64,000 nucleotides of DNA from Corynebacterium sp. CNJ-954 (GCF_001942345.1 NZ_MKKI01000041.1:186001-250000); one strand, 5' to 3'; shown: positions 8,650-17,226, counted from the stretch's first letter. Notes: a model not told the origin generated them from the letters alone. Made by a program: numbers and translations.

Positions 8650-8962
8650 GAGCCGCCGCCGACCTCACCAGTTCGAACGACGACTTCCCCAGTGCCCCCG
8701 CGACGGCCTCCAGCACCTCGGAGGACGGGTCCTTCATGCCCCGTTCCAGCTCCGAGAGGTACTGCGGGGAGATCCCGGCCCGCTCCGCGGTGTCCCTGAG
8801 CCGGTCATGCCGGGCGGTGCGCTGGCGCCGGATCTCGTCCCCTAGCACCTCACGCCAGAGCGTCGCGGGGACACGGCGCGACCGGAACGGGATGACTGTG
8901 CCGTCGGTGGTGTTGGTGTTGTCGTTGTTGTCGTTGTTGTCGGTGTTGTGCTCGGCGCCCAT
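8621..8962 (-). CDS. PopR/ClgR-like XRE-family transcriptional regulator
   Basis: 113-residue DNA-binding protein. Residues from about 35 contain an XRE helix-turn-helix: GDEIRRQR..RLRDTAERAGISPQYLSELERGMKDPSSEVLEAVAGALG, the pattern of the actinobacterial clp-gene regulators ClgR and PopR. It ends in LLAA; in Streptomyces PopR the terminal alanines mark it for ClpP-dependent degradation, so the same feedback is plausible here. The first 20 residues are an Asp/Asn/Thr-rich tract encoded by a 9-bp-unit repeat (about 8910-8949); translation might instead begin downstream of it. Convergent with and overlapping the clpP pair it probably controls. Confidence 0.82.
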   Translation of the reverse strand: MGAEHNTDNNDNNDNTNTTDGTVIPFRSRRVPATLWREVLGDEIRRQRTARHDRLRDTAERAGISPQYLSELERGMKDPSSEVLEAVAGALGKSSFELVRSAAAPRGPVLLAA

Positions 8963-9005
8963 GGAGCCATCCTACGGCGGGCCCTCTCCCGCCGCCGCAC
9001 CTGCG

Positions 9006-9079
9006 CGATCCTGGGGTGGTTACCGAATCTGCCCTCCGCGGTCGGCGAACATCGGATCCGGTAACCCACCCCAGGATCG
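9006..9079. repeat. Long imperfect inverted repeat (24/25-bp arms)
   Basis: Left arm 9006-9029 (CGATCCTGGGGTGG...) pairs with right arm 9055-9079 (...CCACCCCAGGATCG) with one bulge and one mismatch; the loop of 25 nt contains CCGCGG. It sits between the divergent popR-like gene and the DHFR-like gene, so it is not a normal terminator. It could be a large operator, a cruciform, or a structured element at the 5' end of the popR-like transcript. Confidence 0.7.
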
Positions 9080-9118
9080 GACGTAGGCTATGGGCACACC
9101 ACACCAGAGAGGCACACC

Positions 9119-9715
9119 ATGGGTCAGCTGATCTATTCAATGCTCGTCTCGGCCGACGGCTATGTGGCCGACCGGGACGGGAACTTCGACTGGGCTGTAC
9201 CGGATGAAGAGGTGCTCTCCGTCATCAACGCCGACACCGCCGATGTACGCACCTACCTGTACGGTCGCCGCATGTACGAGATGATGCACGTCTGGGAGAC
9301 CGATCCAGACGCCGCCGCCCAGTCGGATGAATCCGCCGAATGGGCGAAGATCTGGTGTGAGGCGGAGAAAATCGTCTACTCCACCACACTGCCAGAGGTG
9401 TGGACGCGGCACACACGCCTGGAACGCGAGTTCCGCGCTGCCGACATTCGCCAGCTCAGGGAGGCTGACGGCGACCTGACCGTGGACGGCCCGACTCTCG
9501 CTGCCGAGGCGCTGCGGCTCGGACTCGTCGACCAGATCCACATGCTGGTCTGCCCCGTCACCGTCGGAGGAGGTCTGTCCATGCTGCCTGACCTGGCACT
9601 GTCCCTGTCACTGCGCTCCACCCAGAGCTTCAGCAACGGGATGGTGCAGCTGAAGTACGACGTGAAAAGCACCGAAGACACCGAAGACACAGACAACGAG
9701 AGGCTCCATGACTGA
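9119..9715 (+). CDS. Dihydrofolate reductase / RibD-C family protein
   Basis: 198-residue protein of the bacterial DHFR-like (YyaP/RibD C-terminal) family. It begins LIYSMLVSADGYVADRDGNFDWAVPDEE, the typical start of these proteins, then TYLYGRRMYEMMHVWE, KIVYSTTLPEV, DLTVDGPTLAAEALRLGLVDQIHMLVCPVTVGGG. These match the NADPH-binding core, but the folate-site residues are not diagnostic. GAGAGG lies just upstream of ATG 9119. The 3' end carries a repetitive TEDTEDTDNE acidic tail and overlaps the next gene by 8 bp (ATGACTGA), so the two are co-translated. Physiological reaction unknown; not the primary dihydrofolate reductase. Confidence 0.85.
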   Translation: MGQLIYSMLVSADGYVADRDGNFDWAVPDEEVLSVINADTADVRTYLYGRRMYEMMHVWETDPDAAAQSDESAEWAKIWCEAEKIVYSTTLPEVWTRHTRLEREFRAADIRQLREADGDLTVDGPTLAAEALRLGLVDQIHMLVCPVTVGGGLSMLPDLALSLSLRSTQSFSNGMVQLKYDVKSTEDTEDTDNERLHD

Positions 9716-10268
9716 CCCTGCCCGACTCTTCACAGACCATCTCGACGACTCCCCCACCCTGATGACCCTGGCCACGGTGGGCGAGGACGGATACCCACGC
9801 ACCCGAACCGTCAACGTCAACGGTGTCCGGGACGACGGCGGCGTGCTGTTCCACACGGACGCGCGGTCACGGAAGGTGCGTGACATCGATGCCGGTGGCA
9901 AGGCCTCTCTGACGGTGCTGACCACCGACTCATCCCGCCAGGTCACCGTGATCGGTGATGTGGCCCGCGCAGACGAGGAGACTGAACGTACCGTCTATGC
10001 CGGCCAGCCCCGCTACCTGCAGTTGCTCGCCTGGCTGAATGACCGCGGCCTGGCGCAGGAGGACCGGACGGAGAGGCGTCGGCGGTGGGCTCAGTTCGAC
10101 CGTGACAACCCGGACCTGGCTGAGCAGGATCCGCCGTCGACCTGGGCCGTCTTCGCGGTGGTCCCCCGTGAGTACCTGTTCTGGGAGGGGGACGACGAGG
10201 GGCCGTCACGCCGGGTGCGGTACACCCGTACCAGTGACGGCTGGGAGACGGAGATTCTCCCTGGCTGA
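9708..10268 (+). CDS. PNPOx-family FMN-dependent oxidase (pyridoxamine 5'-phosphate oxidase-like)
   Basis: 186-residue flavin-binding split-barrel protein. The pattern TLATVGEDGYPRTRTVNVNGV..GGVLFHTDARSRKVRDIDAGGKASLTVL matches the FMN-binding half of pyridoxamine-phosphate oxidases, and the C-terminal VPREYLFWEGDDEGPSRRVRYTR matches the substrate half. A close paralogue occurs at 20639-21220 in the catabolic operon, with the same ends (LEESP / VPREYLFWSAD, RRVRYTRT). Translationally coupled to the DHFR-like gene. It could oxidise a pyridoxine-like amine or reduce a flavin/F420-type substrate; the family does not settle which. Confidence 0.85.
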   Translation: MTDPARLFTDHLDDSPTLMTLATVGEDGYPRTRTVNVNGVRDDGGVLFHTDARSRKVRDIDAGGKASLTVLTTDSSRQVTVIGDVARADEETERTVYAGQPRYLQLLAWLNDRGLAQEDRTERRRRWAQFDRDNPDLAEQDPPSTWAVFAVVPREYLFWEGDDEGPSRRVRYTRTSDGWETEILPG

Positions 10269-10336
10269 CCGCGGGGCCTCTTGATCGTGGTCGCTGCGGC
10301 CCCGATCTGGTCGGGGCGGATACCGGCCGGGCACGG

Positions 10337-11401
10337 TCACCGTCTCGATGCAAGCACCCGCTCCGACTCACGGGCGGTGTCGGAGGAGTTGCTCTCCAGC
10401 GAGCGTGAACCGCCGAGTTTGCGGGCCACATGCTCGCCCACGGTCATCGGCTCATAGCGCGCGGGATGCTCATCGTCGACCATGCCGGGCAACGGCCCGA
10501 CGACGGCATCGACATTGCCGTCGTGGAAGAAGGCCGCGGACCGGCGACGCATGATCGTCCCGTCGACCACCGGCGGACGCACGCGGTGCAGCGTCGACTT
10601 CCACTGGTCGTTGGTCAGCCTGGCGGTGACGTCACCGAGATTGACCAACAGGGCGCCGGGTTCGGGCAGCACGTCGTTCCACGTTCCGTCCTCTCCGAGG
10701 ACCTGCAGGCCGGCGACCCGGTCGGCCCACAGGACGGTGACGATGCCGTAGTCGGTGTGCTCACCCATACCTGTCAGCTCCCCGTCGAGCTCCACGGTCT
10801 GGCCGGGATCCAGCGCGTAGTTGATGGTGCGCAGTACGTCGATGGAGTGGTCCGTCAACGAAGTGATCGTGCCACGGGGCACGTCGAGTGCATCCTCGAA
10901 AACGATGGTGAGTGTCTCGGCGACATGCTGGGCCGCGGTGAACCAGCGTTCCAGGTTGGCCCGGAAATCCGCCATGGCGCCGTCGGTCTCGGTCGGCCAC
11001 ACATTCTCCGGATAGTCGGCCGCGGGCAGGGAGAGGCCGGGGACGCCGGCGAAGTCACTGGCCTGGGCACCGATATTGAACGCCTCGAAGAAGTCATTCA
11101 TCCCGGTCGCAGACTCCACCCCGAGTGACAGGGACAACCGTTCGGACTTCGGTGGCGAGTAGCCGCGGTTGATCTCGGGAGGAGTGACGGTGCGCTTCTT
11201 CACGTCGAGCTCGCGCAGGAAGAAGGCATCGAGAGCGTCAGCAAGGCCGTCCCAGGTACCCGGGTCGACGCCGTGGCCGGTGAGCTGTATGAAGCCGACC
11301 TCCCGGGCGGCGGCGTCGACCTGGCGGGCGACGGTCTCACGCTCCCGGGCCGTACCGCCGACGGTATAGGGTGCGATGTCAATGACGGGGACGTGGATCA
11401 T
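10337..11401 (-). CDS. 2-oxoglutarate/Fe(II)-dependent oxygenase, isopenicillin N synthase family
   Basis: 354-residue cytoplasmic oxygenase that would hydroxylate or demethylate a small molecule using 2-oxoglutarate and O2. The N-terminal DIOX segment reads VPVIDIAPY..AREVGFIQLTGHGVDP. The iron facial triad is His215-Thr-Asp217 (GEHTDYG) with distal His272 (STLHRV), and the 2-oxoglutarate-binding R-x-S is at about 286-288 (RRS). ATG 11401 is used because it overlaps the stop of the upstream amidohydrolase (ATGA); the longer frame to 11536 has no support. Last gene of the reductase-amidohydrolase-oxygenase operon, which points to a catabolic step on a nitrogenous ring compound (inference). 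Confidence 0.9.
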   Translation of the reverse strand: MIHVPVIDIAPYTVGGTARERETVARQVDAAAREVGFIQLTGHGVDPGTWDGLADALDAFFLRELDVKKRTVTPPEINRGYSPPKSERLSLSLGVESATGMNDFFEAFNIGAQASDFAGVPGLSLPAADYPENVWPTETDGAMADFRANLERWFTAAQHVAETLTIVFEDALDVPRGTITSLTDHSIDVLRTINYALDPGQTVELDGELTGMGEHTDYGIVTVLWADRVAGLQVLGEDGTWNDVLPEPGALLVNLGDVTARLTNDQWKSTLHRVRPPVVDGTIMRRRSAAFFHDGNVDAVVGPLPGMVDDEHPARYEPMTVGEHVARKLGGSRSLESNSSDTARESERVLASRR

Positions 11402-12654
11402 GCTGTTCTCTCCTTGATCATGGTGTTCAGGTGTGTTGCGAGTCTGCGGGAGTCCGCGGTGAGCAGGACGCCGTCGCGGACGACCCAGCGTCCGGCGACC
11501 ATGACGTCCCGGGGGCGCCGTCCGGGTCTGGCCCACAGCAGTCCGGCGTCGGGATCATGGACACCCGCGTCAGCGACGTCGCCCATGTCCCAGATGCACA
11601 GGTCAGCCGGTGTCCCGGAATTCAGACCGCCGAGCTCGGGACGTCCCAGTCCAGCTGCCGAACCTGAGGTGGCCATCGCCAGGGCGTCGGACGCGCTGAC
11701 CGGGGATCCGGTCAGCCCGGAGACTTGCACGGCGAGCCGGGCGTCAGCGAGGAGGTGACCACCGTCGTTGCTTCCGCCGCCGGACGTCCCCAACCCCACG
11801 GTCACACCCCGACGCAGCAGGTCGGCGACCGGGGCGACGCCCCAGCCCATGGGGACATCACAACCCGGTGCATGGGTGACGGCGACCCCGGACTCTGCGA
11901 CGAGGGCGATCTCGTCCGGGGTGAGGTCGCAGAGGTGCGCGAGGGCCACACCCGGTTCGATCCACCCCCAGTCGTCGAGCAGTTCCAGGGGACGTCGTCC
12001 GTACTTGTCGGCGGCGACGGCGACGTCGACCTGTTCATTGGCCTGGGTGCGCCGCAGCAGGCCGAGGTCCCGGGCCACCTCGGCGAGGGCGGCGAAAGTA
12101 TCAGGCCCGTCGGTGTGCACGCCGGACGGGCCGACGGCGAGCTGCAACATGTCCGGGTCGAATCCGGCGAAGGCGCGGTGGATGTCCCGGACGGATTCTG
12201 CCGCGGTGTCCGCCACATCCCCGGCGCTGCCCCTCACGAAGCACAACCGCGCCCCGAGTTCCACGGCGGCGTCCGCAGCAGCCAGAGCCATCTCCACGGG
12301 GTCAATACCGGACGGCCAGGTCAGATGATGGTCGGCGACGGTGGTCACACCACAGAGCAGGGACTCAGCGAGGCCCACGGCAGCCGCGGCCCTGGTGAGG
12401 GCAGGATCCACCGCGTAGTCGCGGTACGCCTGCGCCATCACCGCCAGCCATTCCGCCATCGGGACGCCACGCGTCCCCGGCAGGGTGCGGAAAGCGGACT
12501 GGAGCAGGTGGTGGTGGGCGTTGACCAGGCCCGGTGTGATGAGACAGCCGGAGGCGTCGACCACCTCCGCACCGTCCCCGGAGCCGCCGAGCACTCCGTC
12601 CCGCACCACGATGTCCGGCCCCGTCAGCGGATCTTTCAACAGGACGGCGTTCAC
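11398..12654 (-). CDS. Amidohydrolase, 8-oxoguanine deaminase/TrzN-like, with altered metal ligands
   Basis: 418-residue amidohydrolase-superfamily TIM barrel of the AtzA/TrzN/8-oxoguanine deaminase group. Conserved parts: LITPGLVNAHHHLLQSAF (strand-1 HxH), CGVTTVADHH, ALAHLCDLTPDEIALVAESGVAVTHAP. Two usual metal/catalytic positions differ: the HTHLAE segment reads RTQANEQ (His to Gln, Glu kept) and the GVDGSAS segment reads GTSGGGS (Asp to Ser). It may therefore have an unusual metal site or a non-deaminase activity. Start GTG 12654 overlaps the stop of the reductase gene (GTGA) and the stop overlaps the oxygenase start. Second gene of the operon. Confidence 0.83.
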   Translation of the reverse strand: MNAVLLKDPLTGPDIVVRDGVLGGSGDGAEVVDASGCLITPGLVNAHHHLLQSAFRTLPGTRGVPMAEWLAVMAQAYRDYAVDPALTRAAAAVGLAESLLCGVTTVADHHLTWPSGIDPVEMALAAADAAVELGARLCFVRGSAGDVADTAAESVRDIHRAFAGFDPDMLQLAVGPSGVHTDGPDTFAALAEVARDLGLLRRTQANEQVDVAVAADKYGRRPLELLDDWGWIEPGVALAHLCDLTPDEIALVAESGVAVTHAPGCDVPMGWGVAPVADLLRRGVTVGLGTSGGGSNDGGHLLADARLAVQVSGLTGSPVSASDALAMATSGSAAGLGRPELGGLNSGTPADLCIWDMGDVADAGVHDPDAGLLWARPGRRPRDVMVAGRWVVRDGVLLTADSRRLATHLNTMIKERTA

Positions 12655-13604
12655 AGGTCCAGCACCAGCCGTCCGGACCTGCAGCGGGAGACGCAGACCA
12701 TCATCGACTCATTCTCACTGCGCTCCTCCGGGGTCAGGACGCTGTCCCGGTGGTCGACCTCCCCGGACACCACTCCGACCTCGCAGGTGCCGCAGACCCC
12801 CTCGCGGCAGGACGAGGCCAGCACCTTCCCCTCGCGCTCCAGGGTATCCAGCAGGGAGATATCCGGTGGGACGGTGAAGGTCTCGCCACTGGTGGCGAGG
12901 GTGACGTCGAAAGACGTGACCTCTCCGTCCCGGAGGTCTGGTGCGGTGAACTGTTCGACGAATACGTCCGCGGCGGGCTGGTCCCCGACGGTGGCGGTGA
13001 TGTCGTCGGCGAGCGTTCCGGGCCCACAGACATATACGGCCGTACCACGCGGCAGACCGGCCAACGCGGTACCGAGATCGAGGCGTCCCGTCGATGAGCC
13101 GTGGAAAGAGACTCGCTCCCCGTATCCCTCCCGGAGCTCGGGGAGGTACGGCATGTCGGCGGACGTCCGCGCCAGGCACAGCATCCGCCATGGCCGTCCG
13201 GACCTCTCCGCCTCGGCCGCGAGGGAGAGCATCGGGGTGACCCCGACCCCACCGGCGACGAAGACATAGTTCAGTGCCCGGGCCAGTGGGAAGTGGTTCC
13301 TCGGCTCCCCGACCTCCACCGATGCTCCGACGACGGCATCCCGGTGCAGCGCAGCCGAACCGCCGCGTCCGCCGTCCTGCTCGGAGCACCGGTCGACGGC
13401 GATGACGTAGCTGTCGGGGGAACCCGACAAGCACAGCGAGTACTGGCGGGTGACGGCTGAGCCGGGCAGATGGATGTCGAGGTGCGAACCGGCTGTCCAC
13501 CTCGGCGGCGGGACGTTGCCGGGGAGCGCGAGAGTGAACTCGTCGACCCGCGGAGTGAGGGTGCGTCGGGCGGTGACGGTAGCGGTGGTCACGTCGGTGG
13601 TCAC
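12651..13604 (-). CDS. Phthalate-dioxygenase-reductase-type flavin/[2Fe-2S] oxidoreductase
   Basis: 317-residue electron-transfer protein passing electrons from NAD(P)H through a flavin to a plant-type ferredoxin domain, normally for a Rieske oxygenase. Flavin-binding RQYSL is at 53-57, the nucleotide-binding FVAGGVGVTPM at 115-125 and YVCGP at 191-195. The ferredoxin cysteines are Cys266, Cys271, Cys274 and Cys304 (CREGVCGTC...VC). GTG 13604 is chosen because GGAGG lies 7 nt upstream. It heads the operon, yet no Rieske oxygenase is in that operon; the nearest one (27476-28702) has its own reductase. Very similar in layout to the protein at 26510-27463. Confidence 0.9.
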   Translation of the reverse strand: MTTDVTTATVTARRTLTPRVDEFTLALPGNVPPPRWTAGSHLDIHLPGSAVTRQYSLCLSGSPDSYVIAVDRCSEQDGGRGGSAALHRDAVVGASVEVGEPRNHFPLARALNYVFVAGGVGVTPMLSLAAEAERSGRPWRMLCLARTSADMPYLPELREGYGERVSFHGSSTGRLDLGTALAGLPRGTAVYVCGPGTLADDITATVGDQPAADVFVEQFTAPDLRDGEVTSFDVTLATSGETFTVPPDISLLDTLEREGKVLASSCREGVCGTCEVGVVSGEVDHRDSVLTPEERSENESMMVCVSRCRSGRLVLDL

Positions 13605-14097
13605 GGGGTACCTCCATGAAGTCTGAGTACCCCAGCCCGGCACGTACGCGGACCACAGTAGCCCGGCGCGCAGGGTTCCGCGCAGCTCCAGGTGGCGTAC
13701 ACCGGGGAATTAACCGAAAGTTTCACCACACCGAAACATCGTGCCGGCGCCCCGGCATTCCGCGTCGACGGGCGTCACTGAAGTGATCCGGGAGGGAAAC
13801 AGCGGCGAAACACCCGCCCCATAGTCTGCGTAACTGCATGACGAATCCACACGCGGTGCACCACCGATGTCCCTGCCCCTACCCGGCCCCAGCCCGGCGC
13901 GGTACAGGACCAGGACACGACAGAGCACTCCTGCACACCGCCGACTGACAGACACCGTCCGACACCGTCCGACACCGTCAGTTTCTGTCCTGCATGTCGA
14001 AACCAGACACATCACTGTTTTTTCGACTGCTGCAGCCGGCGATGACCTCCCCTCTGCGGCAGTCACACCCTGACCTGAGCCGGAGAGGAGTCCCCCG
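13605..14097. other. 493-bp divergent intergenic region of the catabolic cluster, no gene seen
   Basis: Holds the 5' ends of the reductase operon (minus) and the eight-gene deaminase/ABC operon (plus). No plausible coding frame. It contains a triple 10-bp direct repeat (13951-13980), and GTTTC/GAAAC arms with 13-nt spacing at 13981-14003, either of which could serve a regulator shared by both operons. No regulator gene is adjacent. Confidence 0.5.
13951..13980. repeat. Three tandem copies of 10-bp GACACCGTC(C/A)
   Basis: Exact tandem direct repeats, one DNA helical turn per unit, about 120 bp upstream of the amidohydrolase start in the divergent control region. Helically phased repeats are typical activator-binding sites, but chance duplication is possible. 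Confidence 0.6.
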
Positions 14098-15416
14098 ATG
14101 ACCGCAACTGAGATACCCGGCATCACCGACGTCACCGGACTGACCGGTGTCTCGGGAGTCCGGCTCGCCGGGAGGTCCGTCGACATCACCTTCGACGGCC
14201 CCCTTGTCGGCACCGTCCGCCCCCACAATCCCGGCGCCTCCGAGGGCTTGCTCGACCTGTGCGGATACAGCATCCTCCCGGCCACCGCAGACCCCCACGC
14301 GCACCTCGACAAGTCCCGTTCCTGGGATCTGGTCAACCCACCCGTCGGAGATCTCCCCGGCGCAGTGGACGCCTGGTCGATGGCCGCGGCGCGCTTCTCA
14401 CAGGACGACATCCTGGCGCGGGCGCGCGGCACGGCACTGAGCATGCTCGCCGCCGGAACCACCGCGGTACGCAGCCACGTCGACGTCTACACTCACCCCG
14501 TTGCCGACACTGTGACCGGCACAGACCCCTTCCGCGGTATCCGGGCCGTCAACCAGCTGCGCCAGGAACTGGACGGGGTGATGACGCTGCAGATCGTGGC
14601 CCTCATCCCCGCCTCCACCCCGAACCTCGACATATCCCGGGTGGTCACCGGCGCATTGGACGCCGGTGCCGACCTCGTCGGAGGTGCCCCGCACCTCGCT
14701 GAGGAGCCGATCGCCCAGACCGATGCACTCATCGACGCCGCCGAGGCCCACGCCGTAGGCTGTGACCTGCACATCGACGAGTTCACGGAGATCGACCCGA
14801 CCGGCTTTGGTGCGCCCCGTGTCCAGACCATCCACCACTACGCCGAACGCGTCACCGGATGGCCGGAAGGCCGCGACCGGGCGGCCGGGCACTGCTGCCG
14901 ACTGTCCGGCATGACCGCGTCAGAACTCGACACCACCGCCGTCGAACTCCGTGCCGCACACATGCCCGTCATCGCCCTCCCCGCCACCAACCTCTACCTC
15001 CAGGCATCCGGTTCCCGCGGCATCGCGCCCTTGACCGCCCTGCGTGAGAAGGGCGTGCGGGTGGCCGCGGGCGGCGACAACGTCGCCGACCCGTTCAACC
15101 CCACCGGCCGCGCCGACGCCCTGGAGACCGCCGCCCTGCTCATCACCGCCGCCCACCAGACCCCGGACCAGGCACTCGACCTGGTCACCGCCGCGCCCGC
15201 GCTGCGATGGGCCTGCCGCCCGCCGGCCCGGTACCCGGTGCGACGGCCGACCTGCTGTGTCTCCGCACCCCGGACGACCGGCGGACAGACTCGACAGACT
15301 CAGCCGTCCCGCTCATCGCCTCGGCACCGTCTGACCGGGTCGTCTTCTCGGCCGGACGACTCGTCGCCCGTATCACCTCCGTGACCACCTACCCCCACCT
15401 CCGGCCGTCCGTCTGA
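14098..15416 (+). CDS. Cytosine deaminase-like amidohydrolase (frame interrupted near 15206)
   Basis: Metal-dependent hydrolase of the cytosine deaminase / N-isopropylammelide hydrolase group, acting on ring C-N bonds. Signature residues are all visible: ADPHAHLDKSRSWD (His67, His69), RSHVDV, CDLHIDEFTE, RAAGHCC and AAGGDNVADPFNP (catalytic Asp). The frame drifts off after APALR at about 15206; restoring one base gives ALR-x-MGLPPAGPVPGATADLLCLR and a C-terminus ending YPHLRPSV at 15416, the expected small beta domain and length (about 439 residues). ATG 14098 follows GGAGAGGAG. First gene of the plus-strand operon; the ABC ATPase follows 53 bp later. Confidence 0.85.
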
Positions 15417-15469
15417 CCGGTACCCGACCCGGACTGACAGCCCCGCATCCCGCGAAAAAGGAGAACACC

Positions 15470-16264
15470 GTGACCGCTTCGCCCACCCCGCCCCCCACCA
15501 CATCCGTACCGCTGGTCAGTTTCGACAACACCGGCATGACTTTCACCTCCGGCACCTCCGGCAGCTCCGGCAGCGACGCGACGACCGCCCTGCACAGGGT
15601 GTCCCTCGACGTCGCACCCGGCGAGTTCATCAGCGTCGTCGGCCCGTCCGGCTGCGGCAAGTCCACGCTGCTCCGCCTCGCCTCCGGGCTCGAGACCTCC
15701 ACCGAAGGAGTGATGACCACCTCCACCGACCGTGTCGCCTACGTCTTCCAGGACGCCACGCTGCTTCCCTGGCGCACCGTCGGGGAGAACGTGATGCTGC
15801 TCGGTGAACTCGACGGACTGTCGAAGGCCGACCGCGAGCGGCGGTGCTCCGAGTCACTGGCCACCGTCGGTCTCGAGGGCTTCGAGGGGCACCTCCCCCA
15901 CCAGCTCTCCGGTGGTATGCGCATGCGTGTCTCCCTGGCACGCGCCCTCACCATCGAACCGGAGCTCTTCCTCTTCGACGAACCTTTCGCCGCGCTCGAC
16001 GAAATCACCCGTGAACGGCTCGGTGTCGAACTCACCCAACTGTTCGCCGAGAAGCGCTTCGGTGGCCTGTTCATCACCCACTCGGTCAATGAGGCGGTGT
16101 TCATCTCCACGAAGGTGGCCGTGATGTCCGGACGCCCCGGAACCATCGTCGACGAGGTGGACGTCCCCTTCGACTTCCCCCGCGACCCGAAACTCCGGTT
16201 TTCCCCGGAGTTCACCGCACTCACCGAACGCGTATCGAACTCACTGATGGAGGCCCACTCATGA
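15470..16264 (+). CDS. ABC transporter ATP-binding protein, NitT/TauT/SsuB type
   Basis: 264-residue ATPase energising import of a small organic solute. Walker A GPSGCGKST is at about 58-66, the Q-loop VFQDATLLPWRTV, the signature LSGGMRMRVSLARAL, Walker B LFLFDEPFAALDE, and the switch His in LFITHSVNEAVF. The PW pair after the Q-loop is typical of the nitrate/taurine/thiamine-precursor class. Start GTG 15470 follows AAAGGAG by 7 nt. The stop overlaps the permease start (ATGA). With the permease and lipoprotein it forms a complete importer inside a catabolic operon. Confidence 0.92.
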   Translation: MTASPTPPPTTSVPLVSFDNTGMTFTSGTSGSSGSDATTALHRVSLDVAPGEFISVVGPSGCGKSTLLRLASGLETSTEGVMTTSTDRVAYVFQDATLLPWRTVGENVMLLGELDGLSKADRERRCSESLATVGLEGFEGHLPHQLSGGMRMRVSLARALTIEPELFLFDEPFAALDEITRERLGVELTQLFAEKRFGGLFITHSVNEAVFISTKVAVMSGRPGTIVDEVDVPFDFPRDPKLRFSPEFTALTERVSNSLMEAHS

Positions 16265-17185
16265 CCGCACCTGCCACCGAGAAAAAAGACCCAGGACGCG
16301 CCGACCGGATCTGCCGCAGAGGCGGCGAAGTCTGCTTCGTCTGCATCATCAGCGCAAGCTGCCGCGTCCGCCTCCTCCCCCACTGCCTCACCGTCACCGC
16401 GCCGGACGCTGCGCTCGATCCCCTTCGCCGGCATCATCCTGCCCCTCGCCGTCTTCGGTGTGGTCATCGCCGCCTGGTACGCGGTGAGCTACCTGCTGCT
16501 CGACGAGTCCCGACGCTTCCTGATGCCGCCACCCCACGAGGTGATCACCGAGGGACTGTTCGGACCGTCTGCCGACGAAATGTGGCAGGGGCTCGGCCAG
16601 ACCACCACCGTCGCCCTGACCGGTCTGCTCATCGCCGTGGTGATCGGCGTCACCTGGGCGGTCGTGATGTCCCAGTCCCGGCGTGCCGAGACCGCCCTGT
16701 TCCCCTACGCCGTATTCCTCCAGTGCATCCCGGTGCTGGCCCTGGTGCCGCTGGTGGGGTTCTGGTTCGGGTTCGGTTTCTCCGCCCGCGTCTTCGTGTG
16801 TGTACTGATCGCACTGTTCCCGCTGGTGTCCAACACGCTCTTCGGCCTGAAGTCCGTGGAGCCGGGCATGCGCGATCTCTTCGCCCTGCACCACCCGTCC
16901 CGTCTGACGGTCCTGCGCAAACTCGAACTGCCTGCCGCCATGCCGTCGATCTTCGTCGGACTGCGGACCTCCGCAGGACTGTCGGTCGTCGGTGCGATCG
17001 TCGGCGACTTCTTCTTCAAGCAGGGCACACCCGGCATCGGGGTGTTGCTCGACAACTACCGCTCCCGCCTGCAGTCGCCCGAACTGTTCGCCGCCATCAT
17101 CCTCGCCTCCCTGCTCGGCGTCGTCGTGTTCCTCATCTTCGGCTGGATCGGCAACCGCGTCGTCGGTCGCTGGTACAGCAAGTAA
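16261..17185 (+). CDS. ABC transporter permease, NitT/TauT type (frame interrupted at A6 run 16282-16287)
   Basis: Six-helix inner-membrane permease of the BPD-type. The main frame carries IPFAGIILPLAVFGVVIAAWYAVS, then the conserved cytoplasmic EAA-like loop (MRDLFALHHPSRLTVLRKLELPAAMPSIFVGLR, here noted as key residues R-LELPAAMPSIF-G) and ends VGRWYSK. ATG 16261 overlaps the ATPase stop, but its frame leaves the permease frame within a run of six A at 16282-16287. Removing one A links MTAPATEKK to an Ala/Ser-rich lead (SAAEAAKSASSASSAQAAAS) and on into the first helix, giving about 307 residues. Either a homopolymer read error or transcript slippage could be the reason. Confidence 0.85.
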
Positions 17186-17226
17186 TTTCCCGACCTTCCT
17201 GAACATTCGAGAACCGGAGAATCCGC

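Noticed and set aside
8910..8949. Phase-variable repeat in the popR-like gene
   Set aside because: Units are multiples of three, so length change would not switch the frame; it would only lengthen an Asp/Asn tract.
13710..14462. 250-residue minus-strand frame over the divergent promoter and amidohydrolase start
   Set aside because: Low-complexity, no family, and it covers the 5' part of a recognised gene on the other strand.
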